A DNA stretch of 64,000 bases from positions 12,170,001 through 12,234,000 of the forward strand of contig CM065392.1 of NCBI GenBank assembly GCA_033060915.1. Direction: 5' to 3'. Below are positions 11,561 through 22,098 of this stretch, piece after piece. The number at the start of each line of letters is the position of its first letter. The first letter of the stretch is position 1. The DNA comes from Euryodendron excelsum (lineage: Eukaryota; Streptophyta; Magnoliopsida; Ericales; Pentaphylacaceae). A model generated the notes under the pieces. That model did not search any database. It was not told the DNA's origin and saw only the letters and a program-made list of their open reading frames with translations. Made by a program: the position numbers and the translations under genes.

Positions 11561-12404
11561 AAAACATCTCACTTCCCTAAAGCGATTCTAGCCATAAGAA
11601 GGCTAGAACCACTTTAAGAAAGTGGTTTTGGAAAACAATAAGAGTTGAACATATGGACCATGAAAGTTACTTTAAATATAACACTTTCCTAAAGCAATCC
11701 TAGTCATGGAAAAGCTAGAATCACCCTAGGATTGTGCTTGTGAAAACAAGTTTTTGAAAAGAAAATTTTGATGCAATTTTGAAAACAAGTTTGAAAACGA
11801 ATTTTGGAAGATACAAGATTATGATATGCACAATGTAGTTTTGGGGTTGTGAACATACAAGGTTAAGGCTTCACCACATAATCAAGGGGGCCGGACCCAC
11901 ATGGTCTCTGGTTAGACTAGAAGAAAGCCCCCGACACGTGACTCTCCAATAGCCCAATCCTACACATGGACAGGGAATCCCCTTGTTTCAAGCATGCAAA
12001 GAAAGGGGGGAAACGAGATGGGGGATTAAAATAGAGAAAACCCAAGTGGGTTAGGAGAGAGAAGAGAGAGGGGGGAAGTGCGAAAATTTAAATAGGGAGC
12101 CTACAGTATGTCTTGTTATTTTGCTCGCCTTGCTTTCTTCGGTCTTCGTCTTCAATCTTCAAGAGTTGTCTTCAAGCTTCAAACTTCAGATTGCAACTCT
12201 TTAAGTCTTCGAAAGAGGGTTGAAGATTAGTGTATGAGCATATGGGGGTGTATGAGTATATAGGAGGCTAGGGTTTGTCTATGGTGGCTAGGGTTTGGGA
12301 AACCTAGGGAAGCTAGGGTTTTGGAGGTGCTCGAGCTCTGTATATCGAAATGTATGATTTTTAGGTTGAATTTGCAGATCCTTTTCACGTTGGAAGAAGC
12401 TCTG

Positions 12405-12412
12405 TATTTATA
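12405..12412 (-). promoter_or_regulatory. TATA box of solo LTR copy 1
   Basis: The minus strand reads TATAAATA at this place, followed by a leader that crosses to an aaaccctagc-rich stretch. Copy 2 has TATAAAT at 58657-58663 in the same context. This sets the sense of the LTR and the likely U3/R boundary downstream. Confidence 0.65.
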
Positions 12413-12428
12413 GAAGTTTGACAACACT

Positions 12429-12515
12429 GGCGCCTGTTGCAGTGGCGCCAGGCCAAAGTTTACACTAGCGCCACTAGAAGTGGCGTCAGGCCATTTTTTG
12501 GCTTGAGTGGCGCCA
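12429..12515 (-). repeat. GGCGCC motif cluster upstream of the LTR TATA box
   Basis: Four or five copies of tggcgcca-like palindromes occur within about 85 bp just upstream of the TATA box in the sense direction. The same cluster is kept in copy 2 (58552-58640). The conserved place suggests promoter control, but no factor can be named. Confidence 0.6.
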
Positions 12516-12874
12516 ACCATTTAGGAAATGTTTAAGGTCGGCAAGCAACGTATCTTTGACTAGATTTGGGCCCATGTACTAGTGATTACCATGCAATTTT
12601 TAGCCTAGCTTCACCAGGAGTGGCTCCAGAAAGTCCGGGAATGATTTGAAGGAGCCGGGAATGACTCGGAAGGCCGAAAAGGAGCAGGAACACTTAAAAT
12701 AGTGTCCTGGAGGTATTTGACTTGAAAAGTGTGGATAAGATATGTCGGAAAGGTTAACCGAGCCTTTAGGGGCAAAACGGTCAATCAGACCGGGAAACTG
12801 CCGGGACAAACTCGGACTGTCCTAGAAGAAGACTTGGGATCTGAAAATATTATTCAGAATGTTCCCAGAGGTTG

Positions 12875-13190
12875 CCGGTTTGATTTCCAGACTGGCCCAC
12901 CAGGGGCAAAACGGTCATTTCGCACCGGGTTGGTCGGAATTGACTCGGAATGATCCGGAAAGGTAAAAGGAGGTTGAGAACATTATAAAAAGTAGTCTCA
13001 GGAGGTTACCGGTTTGATACCCAGAGCCGGTGTGGTCGAAAAAGGAGACCGGCCCACCAGGGGCAAAACGATCATTTTGTACCGGGTTGGTCAGAACTGA
13101 CTCGGAATGATCCAGAAAGATAAAGAAAGGTTGAGAGTACTATAGAAAGCAATCTCAAAGGGTTACCGGTTTGATACCCAGAGCCGGTGT
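12875..13190 (-). repeat. Tandem units of about 134-157 bp in solo LTR copy 1
   Basis: The ccggtttgat block recurs at 12875, 13009 and 13166. Each unit contains a ccaggggcaaaacg stretch, a ctcggaatgatcc stretch and a gagccggtgtgg stretch. Copy 2 has the complementary units at about 57864-58190. Confidence 0.8.
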
Positions 13191-13429
13191 GGTTCCCGGG
13201 GCATTCGGATGCCTAGGGGCAAAATGGTCATCTTGACCGGAAAGTCTCGGAAAAGGTCCAAAGGGCAGTTTGGTCATTTTTCACCAAAGTGGGCTAACAG
13301 ACACTGGTGTTGACCTGGGTTTTGAGTGTTTCTGCCACTCTAACGGTGGTCGTCGTGACACAGGGGTTTGTTGGCAATTCCCTATATCGACCTATTTGTG
13401 AGTATTTCCGCTACTCTAACAGTTTTGTG

Positions 13430-14140
13430 AGTAGTTTCGCTACTCGGACCATCTCAAAGAATAAACTGTCTCGAGAGAGGGATTGGAAAGGGGACTTATC
13501 GTCTCCAAAGAGACATACCTGATTTGGAACCGTCTCGAGGAATAAACTGTCTCGAGAAAGGGATTGGAAAGGGGTCTTACCGTCTTCGAAAAGACGTGCC
13601 TGGGTTGGAACCGTCTCGAGAAATAAACTGTCTCGAGAGTGGGATTAAAAAGGGGACTTATCACCTCCGAAGAGATGTGCCTAGGTTGGAACCGTCTTGA
13701 AGAATAAACTGTCTCGAGAGTGGGATTGGAAAGGGGACTTATCGCCTCTTAGGAGATGTACCTAGAGTGGAACCGTCTCGAGGAATAAACTATCTCGAGA
13801 GTGGGATTAGAAAGGGGACTTATCGTCTCCGAAGAGACGTGCCTAGGATTGGAACCGTCTCGAGGAATAAACTGTCTCGAGAGTGGGATTGGAAAGGGGA
13901 CTTATTGCCTCCGAGGAGACGTGCCTAGAGTGGAACTGTCTCAAGGAATAAACTGTCTCGAGAGTGGGATTGGAAAGGGGACTTATCGCCTCCGAGGAGA
14001 CGTGCCTAGAGTGGAATCGTCTCGAGGAATAAACTATCTCAAGAGTGGGATTGGAAAGGAGACTTATCATCTTTGAAAAGACGTGCCTGGGTTGGAACCG
14101 TCTCGAGGAATAAACTGTCTCGAGAGAGGGGTTGGAAAGG
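13430..14140 (-). repeat. 81-bp tandem array (9 units) in solo LTR copy 1
   Basis: The core aataaac starts at 13460, 13541, 13622, 13703, 13784, 13866, 13947, 14028 and 14109, an 81-bp period with one 82-bp step. Units contain paired gtctcgag blocks around aataaact and a gagacgtgcctag stretch. Open frames on both strands across the array (for example 13801-14076) are repeat artefacts. Confidence 0.93.
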
Positions 14141-16159
14141 AAAGGACAATGCCCCTAAGGGCATTTTGGTCATTTTGCCCCTATTTGGGCCTGGCGGGCC
14201 CACGAAGCAATGGACAGACGGGATTTGGACTTAGAACGTTGGTTTTGATAGGAATATGCCCACAATGACTTGAAAATAAGTCTGGACGGAATGTAGACTG
14301 CCGAGCAGTTAAAAATGGGGTGCTTACAGGGACGTGACGTCAGAGGAATTCTCATATTGCTCTAGGCCGGCCGAGCGTGGGAAGGGTACTGGTACTTCTC
14401 AGGTCAGTCGACAGGACTCGATCTGGTCGACTAGCTTCCTTCTTTACACAAGAACTGGAAGGCCCGATTCTTCTTCATTAGCAGATAGGGCTGGGAGTTT
14501 TGTCTTTGGGAGACAGACTTCTCTACTCGGATCCCCTGGCAATGGGGCTACCCGAGTAAGAAGGGTATGTTCTTTTCCCTGAGTTTTCCTCTTTTCTTTT
14601 TTTTATGTTTATTGCTTGTCGCCCGCTCTAACTTAGGTGTCCTACAGGTGTCAGGTTGGGTTAAGCCCCTTCTTTCTGCAGAGCACAAGGTGGCCGTAGA
14701 ACAAGTCAAAGAGTACGAGTTTCGGGCCGCCAAAGACTTGGTGACTGTCGAGCTGCTCGCTCAATACCTCTTGGGGCACGAACAGAGCAGAGAGGCCTTG
14801 GCTGCAAAATGTGAGAGGAGTGAGTATATTTTTGCTTTCATTATGTTGGTCGTTCTTTGACTTTTCTGGCTACTTTTTGCAGATCGCCAGTCTACTGTGG
14901 TTGCTCAGGCCGATACCGCAGCGGTCCAGCCCGATCCCCAAGCACCCCAGCCAACTTCTGAGCCGACCGCAATGAGTTTTGACATTAACTACTTGGCTAG
15001 GAAGAGGGCGGCGGCGGCAGGCGCCTCAGGATCGAAGCGCCAGAAGACCGCTGAGGCTACTGAAGAGCTCCCCCCTCCGCTTCCTCCTCCGAAGAAGGCG
15101 TCCCCCCAGAAGGGGAAGGGTCAGGCTTCCATGGTCGTTAGGCCTCCTCCTGGGTATCCGGAGGGATCTCAGCCGAGGCATAACACAATCATTCTAGCAG
15201 ACTCCCAGGCCCGTGCCAGTCCAGCTGCTTCTGCCCCGGCCAATGTTATAGACAGCTTGGATATAGCCTGGGAGAGGGCGGCAGAGGTAATAAGGCCCTC
15301 GGACATCACGAGGATAAGCAAGCATCCCAACTCGCAGCTGGTCAGGGATGCCAACCATGATCTATTCAAGGTAAGCCTCTGTTCAGTTATCATTCCATTC
15401 TGCATTAACCTTTGCGTAGTCTTTCTAAGTTCTAACTGTTCGGTTTTCAGTCTCTTGCTAGGGTCATGGCTCTGGGCCACCGCCTGGGGACTTCGGAGAA
15501 AGCCTTCAAGGAGGAGAAGGCAGCCAGCTCGGCACTCATCTAGGAGGTCCAGTTGCTGAAGGGCGATGTCTCAACTGCTCGTGCCAAGAGGGATTCTGCT
15601 CTGGAGGAGCTCCAGTCGCCTCAGGCCGACAACAAAAGGCTAGCAAGGTAGGCCAATAAGCCATTGCTAAACTTCTCGGCTAAAAAGGCCAAAATGCACG
15701 AGCTGGAGAAAACCGTAGCGACCTTCGGCGAGGAGCTCAAAAAGGCAAAGGCCGAGGCCATTCAGGAGTTCAAGGACTGGGATGACTTCCAGGCCCTGTT
15801 GGAGCCCACTTTTCTCTTAGGCTTCGAGATAGCCAGGAAGTAAGCGTCCAAGAAATATCCTGATTTGGACTTCTCAGGTCTAGACCCCCTTGACGGAGTC
15901 CTGCCTTGGGACGGCTAAGACGCCGCTGGCCAGACGGTCAAAGGAGGGGCCTAACTGAATATTGTTGGAAAGGGCCAGACCACAGAGACTCAGCAGGAGG
16001 CTGCTGCGGGTGACCAAGGGGAAGATGCTCAGCGTGCTGACGCCGAGGGACAAACTGCCGAGCAGGCTCAGGTGTGAATGTAGTTCGGGCCCCCTCGTTT
16101 TGCTTTATTAGTTATTGTCGCTTTTTTTTTTTTTTTTGTAAGGGGCATTTTGCCTTTGT

Positions 16160-16195
16160 ACCCCTCCTTGCATAAATGAAATGAAAATTTATTCT
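16160..16195 (+). promoter_or_regulatory. Possible poly(A) signal region of the antisense gene
   Basis: About 90 bases after the probable stop, the plus strand has overlapping ataaatgaaatgaaaa after a T-rich tract. AATAAA-like near-upstream elements of this kind are common in plant 3' ends. This is inference from position and composition. Confidence 0.4.
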
Positions 16196-16319
16196 TATAC
16201 TCTATGTCTGATGTATTTTCTAAACACTTTATTGGAGTGGCTTCAAGAATGCTTATAAGTGCTAATGTGGACTTGATCAGCAACGATAACCGAATGGGCC
16301 CAACATTGTTGCTAATTCA

Positions 16320-16615
16320 ATGCCATAGCCATTAAAGCCGTCTGGCACTGCTCGGCGTGAGGGCTGAGCAGATTCTATGCCACTGCCATTAGGGCCATAT
16401 GACTCTGCTTCGCATTTGACCGAGTAGATTGTATGCCATTGCTAGTTAAGGTCCTCTGGCTCTGCTTGGCACTTGACCGAGCAGATTCTATGCCATTGCC
16501 ATTTAAAGCCCTCTGGCTCTGCTCGGCACTTGACCGAGCAGATTCTATGCCATTACCATTTAAGGCCCTCTAGCTCTGCTCGGCACATGACCGAGCAGAT
16601 TTTATGTCGTTTCCA
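16320..16615. repeat. 57-bp tandem array in the Tat 3' region
   Basis: Five imperfect units each carry gctctgctcggca and gaccgagcagattctatgcca. The gagcagatt block recurs at about 16366, 16422, 16479, 16536 and 16593. It lies between the integrase end and the 3' end of the antisense gene, where the two transcripts would converge. Confidence 0.88.
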
Positions 16616-16706
16616 TGAAAGTAGACAAATTCAATGTCAATTCAAGTAGACAATTGTTGAACAGTCACTTTTATTAATGTTTTCGAGGATTACAATTAGG
16701 AGCCTT

Positions 16707-17917
16707 TCAAGAGTAGTACTTCCTTAGGTGCTCTGCATGCCATTTAAGGCCATCTAAATTCTTCAACCTGTACGTCCCCTTCCTAATACTGTTAATCACC
16801 TCTTAAGGTCCTTCCCAATTGCGACTGAGTTTGCCCTCTCTGGGATCTTTGGTGGATTGGTTGACTCTTTTCAAAACAAGGTCCCCGGTCGTGAAGTTTT
16901 TTGGTCGAACTCTAGAGTTGTGGTATTGGCGCATCTTCTGCTGATAGGACGCCACTCTCATAGCTGTCTGTAGCCTATAGATCTAGGTCCACGTTCATGG
17001 CCTCGTCGTTGGTCACGGGGTCGAACTGTAACGTTCTGGGGCTGGGAAGGCCGATCTCTACTAGGATGACGGCTTCGGTGCCGAAGGTAAGTGAGAACGG
17101 CATCTGCCCCGTGGACACTCTCTCTGTAGTTCTGTAGGCCCAAAGGATGCTAGGGAGCTCCTCCACCCACAAACCCTTAGCCTTCTCCAACTTTGTCTTG
17201 AGGATCTTCAAGAGGTACCTGTTGGTAACTTCGACTTGGCCGTTTGCCTAGGGATGCTTGGGGGACGAAGCATGGTGACTTATTCCTAAATTAGTGTACA
17301 GTTGGTTGAATTGTCTGCCCTCGAACTGCTTCCCGTTATCTGTGATGACGACCCTGGGGATTCCAAACCTACACATAATATTCTGCCACAAAAATTTCTT
17401 CATCTTCTCCTCAATGATAATTGGTAGGGCCTCTGCCTCTGCCCACTTTGTAAAGTAGTTGATTGCCACCAATGCAAATTTCGTCTGTCCTTTGCTGAGC
17501 AGCAATGGTCCCACGATGTCGATCCCCTACTGCGTGAAGGGCTAGGGGGTCTGGATCGGGGTCAGCTCCTGAGAGGGCAGTCTTGGGATGTTGGCGAACC
17601 GCTAACACTTGTCGTATTTCTTGACGAATTCCTGGGCATCCCTCTCCATGGTAGGCCAATAATAGGCTGTTCGTAATATCATTTTGGTGAAAGACCAACC
17701 ACCAGAGTGGTTCCCACACACCCCTTCATAGACCCTCCCGCATTATGTAGTCTGCCTCTTCCTCATTGGCGCAACGAGGCAGCGGCATGGTATGCCCCCT
17801 TTTGTAAAGTACTCTGTCCTGTATGGGGTACCTACTCGAACGGTACTGAATCCATGTCGCCTCATTCCGTTCTTCAGGCAGGGTTCCGTTCTCAAAGAAA
17901 TTCCTGATCTGGCTCAT
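16707..17917 (-). pseudogene. Tat integrase remnant
   Basis: Read on the minus strand, the segment starts with the region before the zinc domain (RGHTMPLPRC, NEEEADYIMRE). It then has the catalytic core with GIDIVGPLL near 17500, FTKWAEAEA near 17440 and VITDNGKQF near 17340. The C-terminal part includes LWAYRTTERVSTG and ends in KWHAEHLRKYY before a TGA at 16709-16707. Stops and frame changes occur at about 17250, 17530, 17550 and 17725. It would have inserted the element DNA into the genome. Confidence 0.88.
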
Positions 17918-17919
17918 CC

Positions 17920-19015
17920 ATGAGGATTCGGGCTTGATCTAGTCGACTTCTGGGCTCTGGATGCTTGATGAATCAAGAATCTCAATCAGGACGTTCAAGT
18001 CGGGCTCATTTGACGAGGCAATCTTGGCTAGCCGGTCTGCCTCTTTGTTCTGCAATCTCGGTACACGCTCCAGTAGTACCTTAGCGAATTTTCTAGCCAA
18101 GCTTTTCGCCATTTGGCAATATTGCTTCATGTTGTCTTCTTTGGCCTCATACTCTCCCTGGACTTGCTCCACCACCAATTGGGAGTCGCTTCACGCCACT
18201 ATCTGTTTGGCCCCCATTCGCCGAGCCATTCGAAGACCGACAATGAGTGCTTCGTATTCTGCAACGTTGTTGGTGGCAGGAAACTTGAAGTGGAGAGCAT
18301 ATTCCATCTTGTAGCCATCCGGGGTGACGAGGACCACTCCGGCACCACCAGAGTCTTGAGTGGAAGAACTATTGACATTCAAGACCCAGTGGCTATCAGG
18401 TAGATCGGCATCTGGGGTGGCAAGGGGCGGGTTAGTGAATTCTGTGATGAAGTCTGCAGCAGCCTGCCCTTTGATCGCTAGTTGGGGTCGGTAGTGGATG
18501 TCGAATTGACTAAATTCGACAGACCATTTCACTAAGCATCCTAACGTCTCTGGCTTGTGTAGAATGTTCTTCAAGGGCTGGTCAGTAAGTACCAGAATTG
18601 TGTGGGCTTGAAAGTAGGGCCTCAAGCATTGAGCAACGGTCACCAGCGCGAGAGCCACGAGTTCCATCTTCGGGTACCGTTCTTCTGCTCCATGCAAGGC
18701 GTGACTGGTGTAGTATACTAGCTTCTGTATCCCCCCTTCTTCTCGGACAAGAGCTGAGCTCACCGTTGTCGCTAATACTACCAAATAGAGAAATAATTCC
18801 TCCCCTGGGACAGTTCGGCTGAGCAATGGGACTGAGCTAAGGTATTGTTTGAGTTGACCAAAGGCTACTTCACACTCCTCATTCCATTCGAACGCCTTGC
18901 GTAGAATTTTGAAGAACAGAAGGCATTTGTCGGTGGACCGGGAGATGAATATGTTCAGGGCTACAACATGTCCTGCCAGCCGTTGAACATCCTTCGTCAT
19001 CCGGGGCGCCTGCAT
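17920..19015 (-). pseudogene. Tat RNase H and second RNase H-like domain
   Basis: From 19015 downward the translation gives the RT connection (FEWNEECEVAFGQLK), the classic gypsy RNase H (YYTSHALHGAEERYPKMELVA, then VLTDQPL) and a linker. A second RNase H-like fold follows (HWVLNVNSSS near 18390, NNVAEYEALIVGLRMA near 18220, VPRLQNKEADRLAKIAS near 18040). Two RNase H modules in tandem are the mark of the plant Tat lineage. In the second domain the first acidic residue (usually D in a VDGS-like start) reads N. A stop near 18190 separates the two parts. Confidence 0.85.
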
Positions 19016-19840
19016 GTTGTTGATGGCCTGAATCTTTTCTGGGTTCGCCTCAATCCCCTTTTGTGAGACTATAAAGCCCAGGAACTTCCCCGAGGCGACG
19101 CCGAAGGCACACTGGCGGGATTGAGCTTCATTCGGTACTTGCGGAGTGTTTGGAACGTCTCTTCAAGATCCCGCAGGTGGTTGGTGGCCTCCTTGCTTTT
19201 CACCAACATGTCGTCCACGTAAACCTCCACATTACGCCCAATCTGTGTTTTGAATATGAGGTTGACCAGTCGTTGGTATGTTGCCCTCGCATTCTTTAAT
19301 CCGAACGGCATGACGTTGTAGCAATAGAGCCCTCAGTTTGTGATGAAGGCCGTATGCTCCTGGTCACGCTCCGCCATCCGGATCTGGTTATATCCTAAAA
19401 AAGCATCCATAAAAGTTAGCATTTCATACCCTGCGGTAGAGTCGACAAGGAGATTGATAGTCGGCAGGGGGAAACTGTCTTTGGGGCACACTTTGTTCAG
19501 GTCGGTAAAGTCAACACACATCCGCCACTTCCCATTGGACTTCTTCACCATGACGACGTTGGAGAGCCAAGTGGGGTAATGCACTTCCCAAATGAACTTC
19601 GCCTGCACCAGCTTCTCCGCTTCCTTAGCAACTGCATCATTCCTGTCCGGCGCAAAGTTCCTTCGCTTCTGCTTGATTGGCCTGGCCTCAAGGTCAATGT
19701 TCAAGTAGTGGGCTGCTACTTGTGTGTCAATACCAGGCATGTCCTCATGAGACCAGGCGAATACGTTAGTGTTGTCTCTCAGGAACTTCCTCAGCTGTTG
19801 CTTCAGCTCTTCAGGTGCGGCAACCCCTATTTTCACTGTT
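19016..19840 (-). pseudogene. Tat reverse transcriptase remnant
   Basis: The region keeps most RT landmarks: ARPIKQKRRNFAPDR near 19680, WRMCVDFTDLNKVCPKDSFPLP near 19500, [15 protein letters not shown] at about 19311-19267 and the catalytic YVDD at about 19223-19212. A stop near 19333 and a frame change after about 19120 (before the FLGF-like stretch) break it. The YVDD aspartates are present, so loss of function is by frame damage, not by catalytic change. Confidence 0.9.
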
Positions 19841-19845
19841 CTGTT

Positions 19846-20480
19846 CTACTCTTGGGCCCCGACCAGGACATCTTCTAGTTCTTCCATTGGCCCGCCCCTT
19901 CTGACTTCCTCCTCATCCCTCGGCTCGAGCTCTTCGATGACCAAGGTCTCCTTGTTGGGCTCCCCTTTGAGGGAGGCCATGTAGCACTCCGGTGCTTCCT
20001 TCTGGTCGCACCTTGCGCATTCGACCCCAGTGTCGGTCGGGAATTTGATCCGGAGATGGTACGTGTAAGTGACTGCTTTAAATTGGTTTAGAGTAGTTCG
20101 ACCAATGATGGCGTTGTATGCAGATGGGCAATCCACAACCAGAAATTGGACCATTTTTGTTGTTCGATGTGATTCTTCTCTAAGGGTGATTGGTAAGGCA
20201 ATGGATCTGAGCAGGACCACCCAGTCTCCGGTGAAGTCGACCAGGGGACAACTTATTGGCTTCAACTTCTCTTGGCTAATCTGCATTTTTTTGAAGGCCC
20301 CCCAAAATAAGATGTCAGCCGAGCTTTTGCTGTCGATCAAGATTCTCTAAGTTTTGAAGTTGGAGATCACCGCGGAAACGATCACGAGGTCATCGTGTGG
20401 TTGGTGCAGTTCGGCGGCCTCCTCTTCCGTGAAGGTGATCACGGGGCCTTCGGTCTTCATTTTCTTGCTGGCCACCCCAA
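19846..20480 (-). pseudogene. Tat aspartic protease remnant
   Basis: The flap-side stretch NAIIGRTTLNQFKAV and the active-site stretch IDSKSSADILF (near 20335) identify the retroviral-type protease. The catalytic triplet D-S-G is changed to D-S-K, which would inactivate it. A stop lies just upstream near 20348. Confidence 0.85.
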
Positions 20481-20486
20481 CTAGCA

Positions 20487-22057
20487 TTACTTCTGCTTTG
20501 GTTCGAATGTTTCGAACATGCTTCCTCCTCGCCGAAGAGACTCTCCTCCTCCAGCGAATCCGCCTACAATGACCCTTATCTCTCCAATAGTCCCAGTGGT
20601 TGTTTCTGTCCTAGCTGGGCTACGTCGTTCCCCTCGTGTTCGGTCTCGGCCGGCTACATAGCGGCTGAGTCTGCCCCGTTTGATCAAATCCTCGATTTGC
20701 TATTTCAGGTCGATACAGTCCTCCATGTCATGGCCATGATCACGGTGGAACTGGTAGTACCTCCTTCTATTCCTTATGCTCGAGGGCGTCTTCAGAGGCT
20801 CGGGCCATTTCAGGTCCGGGTCATCTCTGATCTCCATTAGGACATCCTTCAACTTTGTCGTGAGTGGGGTGAACGTTCGATCTTGACCGCGGTAGTGCTC
20901 ACGTCTCTCTTCTCCTCGCTCGGTTGCTACTTCTGCTCTTCTTCGTCTCCTTCTTATCATTTGAGGTTCCACTCGACTTCTTCTTCTCCGTGCGCGAGCC
21001 GCTCCCTTGGTCATTGTCTCGCCTGGCGCTCATGGCATCTTCCGCATTCATGTGCTTCTGAGCTCGAAGCATTAATTCAGCCATGTCTTGGGGTGGCCTC
21101 TTCGATAAGGAGAAGAGTAGCTTCTCACTTCTCAAGCCGCTCATGAACGTCGTGACGGTCACCTTGTCGTCCACGTCGTCCACAGCCAAAGTCTCTTGAT
21201 TGAACCTCCCCACATACTCTCGTAACGTCTCCTCCTTCTTCTGCCTCACAGTCAGCAAGTATGCCGCGGCCTCCTTTGCGTTGGGCCCCGATGTAGTGGC
21301 TCACAAAGAGCTTGCTAAGTTTCTTGAAGGTGGAGACCGTTGCTGGTTTGATTTTGTTGAACCAGGTTCATGCCGAACCCTTCAACGTGACGGGGAATGC
21401 TCTGCACATGATCTCGTCCGGCACTGCCTGCAGATGCATGACCGCCCTAAATGTCTCCAGGTGGTCCACCGAGTCTTTAGATTCATCGCACGCATCCAGA
21501 GTCGACATTTTGAACTTGGGAGGGAGCGGGTAGTCCATCACCTTCTGTGTGAACGGCGAGGCCGTCTGACCAATGAGGGCATCTACAGTGTTTGGAGCTT
21601 TGGCCTTCACGGTGGCCAAAACTCCTGCCATCTGAGCTTGTATGGCCCTCAGTTGTTCGTCCTAAGCATGGGAGCTCTCCGGCTTGTCGCCTACCATTTC
21701 TGTCTTAGATTGGATGGCGTGGCTCACTTGTGCTTCTTCAATGTGGGGCTCACGGCGGAGGAGAGGGTCCTCAACCCGTCCTCCATTGTCGTTTTCGTTA
21801 CTGTTGGGGGGAATGGATGGATCCTTGTCGACCTCCTACTCCTCTTGTTCTTCTGCTGGCGGGTTGGGCTGCGGTGGAATCTCTATCGGAGGAGCTGGGT
21901 TTCGTTGGAACAACTCTGCGTTTTGACAGACCAACTGTTGTATGCTGGCCATCATGTCAGCCATTGTCTTCTCTAAGGCGGCTATCTTCTTTGCGTTGGT
22001 GTCGGCCATCGAGTTTCCTTCTGGGAGGGTGCTAATCCCAGACTTAGTCAAGACCAT
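20487..22057 (-). pseudogene. Tat gag remnant
   Basis: The ATG at 22057 opens a short coiled-coil N-terminus (KKIAALEKTMADMMASIQQL) and a proline-rich stretch. The gag core follows (DSVDHLETFRAVMHLQ, AVPDEIMCRAFPVTLKG near 21400; ETLREYVGRFNQETLAV near 21210). A single knuckle (FHRDHGHDMEDC near 20720) lacks its first Cys, which reads Tyr. After a stop near 20699 the frame continues into GEIRVIVGGFAGGGES. Several stops and shifts break it. Confidence 0.87.
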
Positions 22058-22075
22058 GAAATGCCACGAGGATAG

Positions 22076-22098
22076 TCGTTCCGATAGACGATGTCAAC
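22076..22098 (-). promoter_or_regulatory. Decayed primer-binding site of the Tat element
   Basis: The minus strand just after the 5' LTR reads gttgacatcgtctatcgg. It aligns with the TGGCGCCGTCTGTGGG-type site common in Tat elements, with G-to-A and C-to-T changes as expected for decay of methylated cytosines. The match is by eye only. Confidence 0.55.

Larger units (their letters stand above)
9161..14328 (-). mobile_element. Giant solo LTR (5168 bp), copy 1
   Basis: It is bounded by TGTCGCGCCC ... GTGCTTACA and flanked by GGGAC on both sides (9156-9160 and 14329-14333). It has no gag or pol and only one terminal unit. A reverse-complement copy occurs at 56723-62089. A TATA box and leader read on the minus strand, so sense is minus. 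The conserved plant LTR block with a gtcgtcacctaactt stretch (near 9317) and a ctacgtatccc stretch (near 10049) fits the U5 side of Tat/Ogre-type gypsy elements, which are known for multi-kilobase LTRs. It could also be a short non-autonomous element, but no second LTR is seen. Confidence 0.85.
8606..16077 (+). pseudogene. Antisense spliced gene (putative gypsy-type transposase family), interrupted
   Basis: This gene lies on the strand opposite gag-pol, between the 3' LTR and the integrase end. From an ATG at 8606 it encodes an acidic, low-complexity N-terminus and then a domain (to about 9160) whose spacing fits Pfam Transposase_28 (PF04195): EIALFEGALAGGLRVPF, LSPGQL, and, after a stop, RIMAGCMIL. 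A solo LTR interrupts at 9161. The same frame resumes at 14334 (SEEFSYC, then KNWKARFFFIS). GT-AG introns fit 14565-14647, 14820-14882 and 15371-15450. The C-terminus is a coiled coil (KMHELEKTVATF) ending in FLLGFEIARK and a KYPDLDF tail; the native stop is probably at 16075-16077. Stops near 9107, 14430, 15541 and 15842 mark decay. Function is unknown. Confidence 0.75.

Noticed and set aside
13801..14076. Open frames on both strands (91 and 75 aa) with repeated peptides
   Set aside because: They follow exactly the 81-bp array; since 81 is a multiple of three, the repeat translates as a periodic peptide by default.
20883..21976. Plus-strand frames up to 258 aa across the Tat gag
   Set aside because: These are shadows of the gag frame on the minus strand. 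The minus strand shows the gag core and knuckle motifs, while the plus strand shows none.
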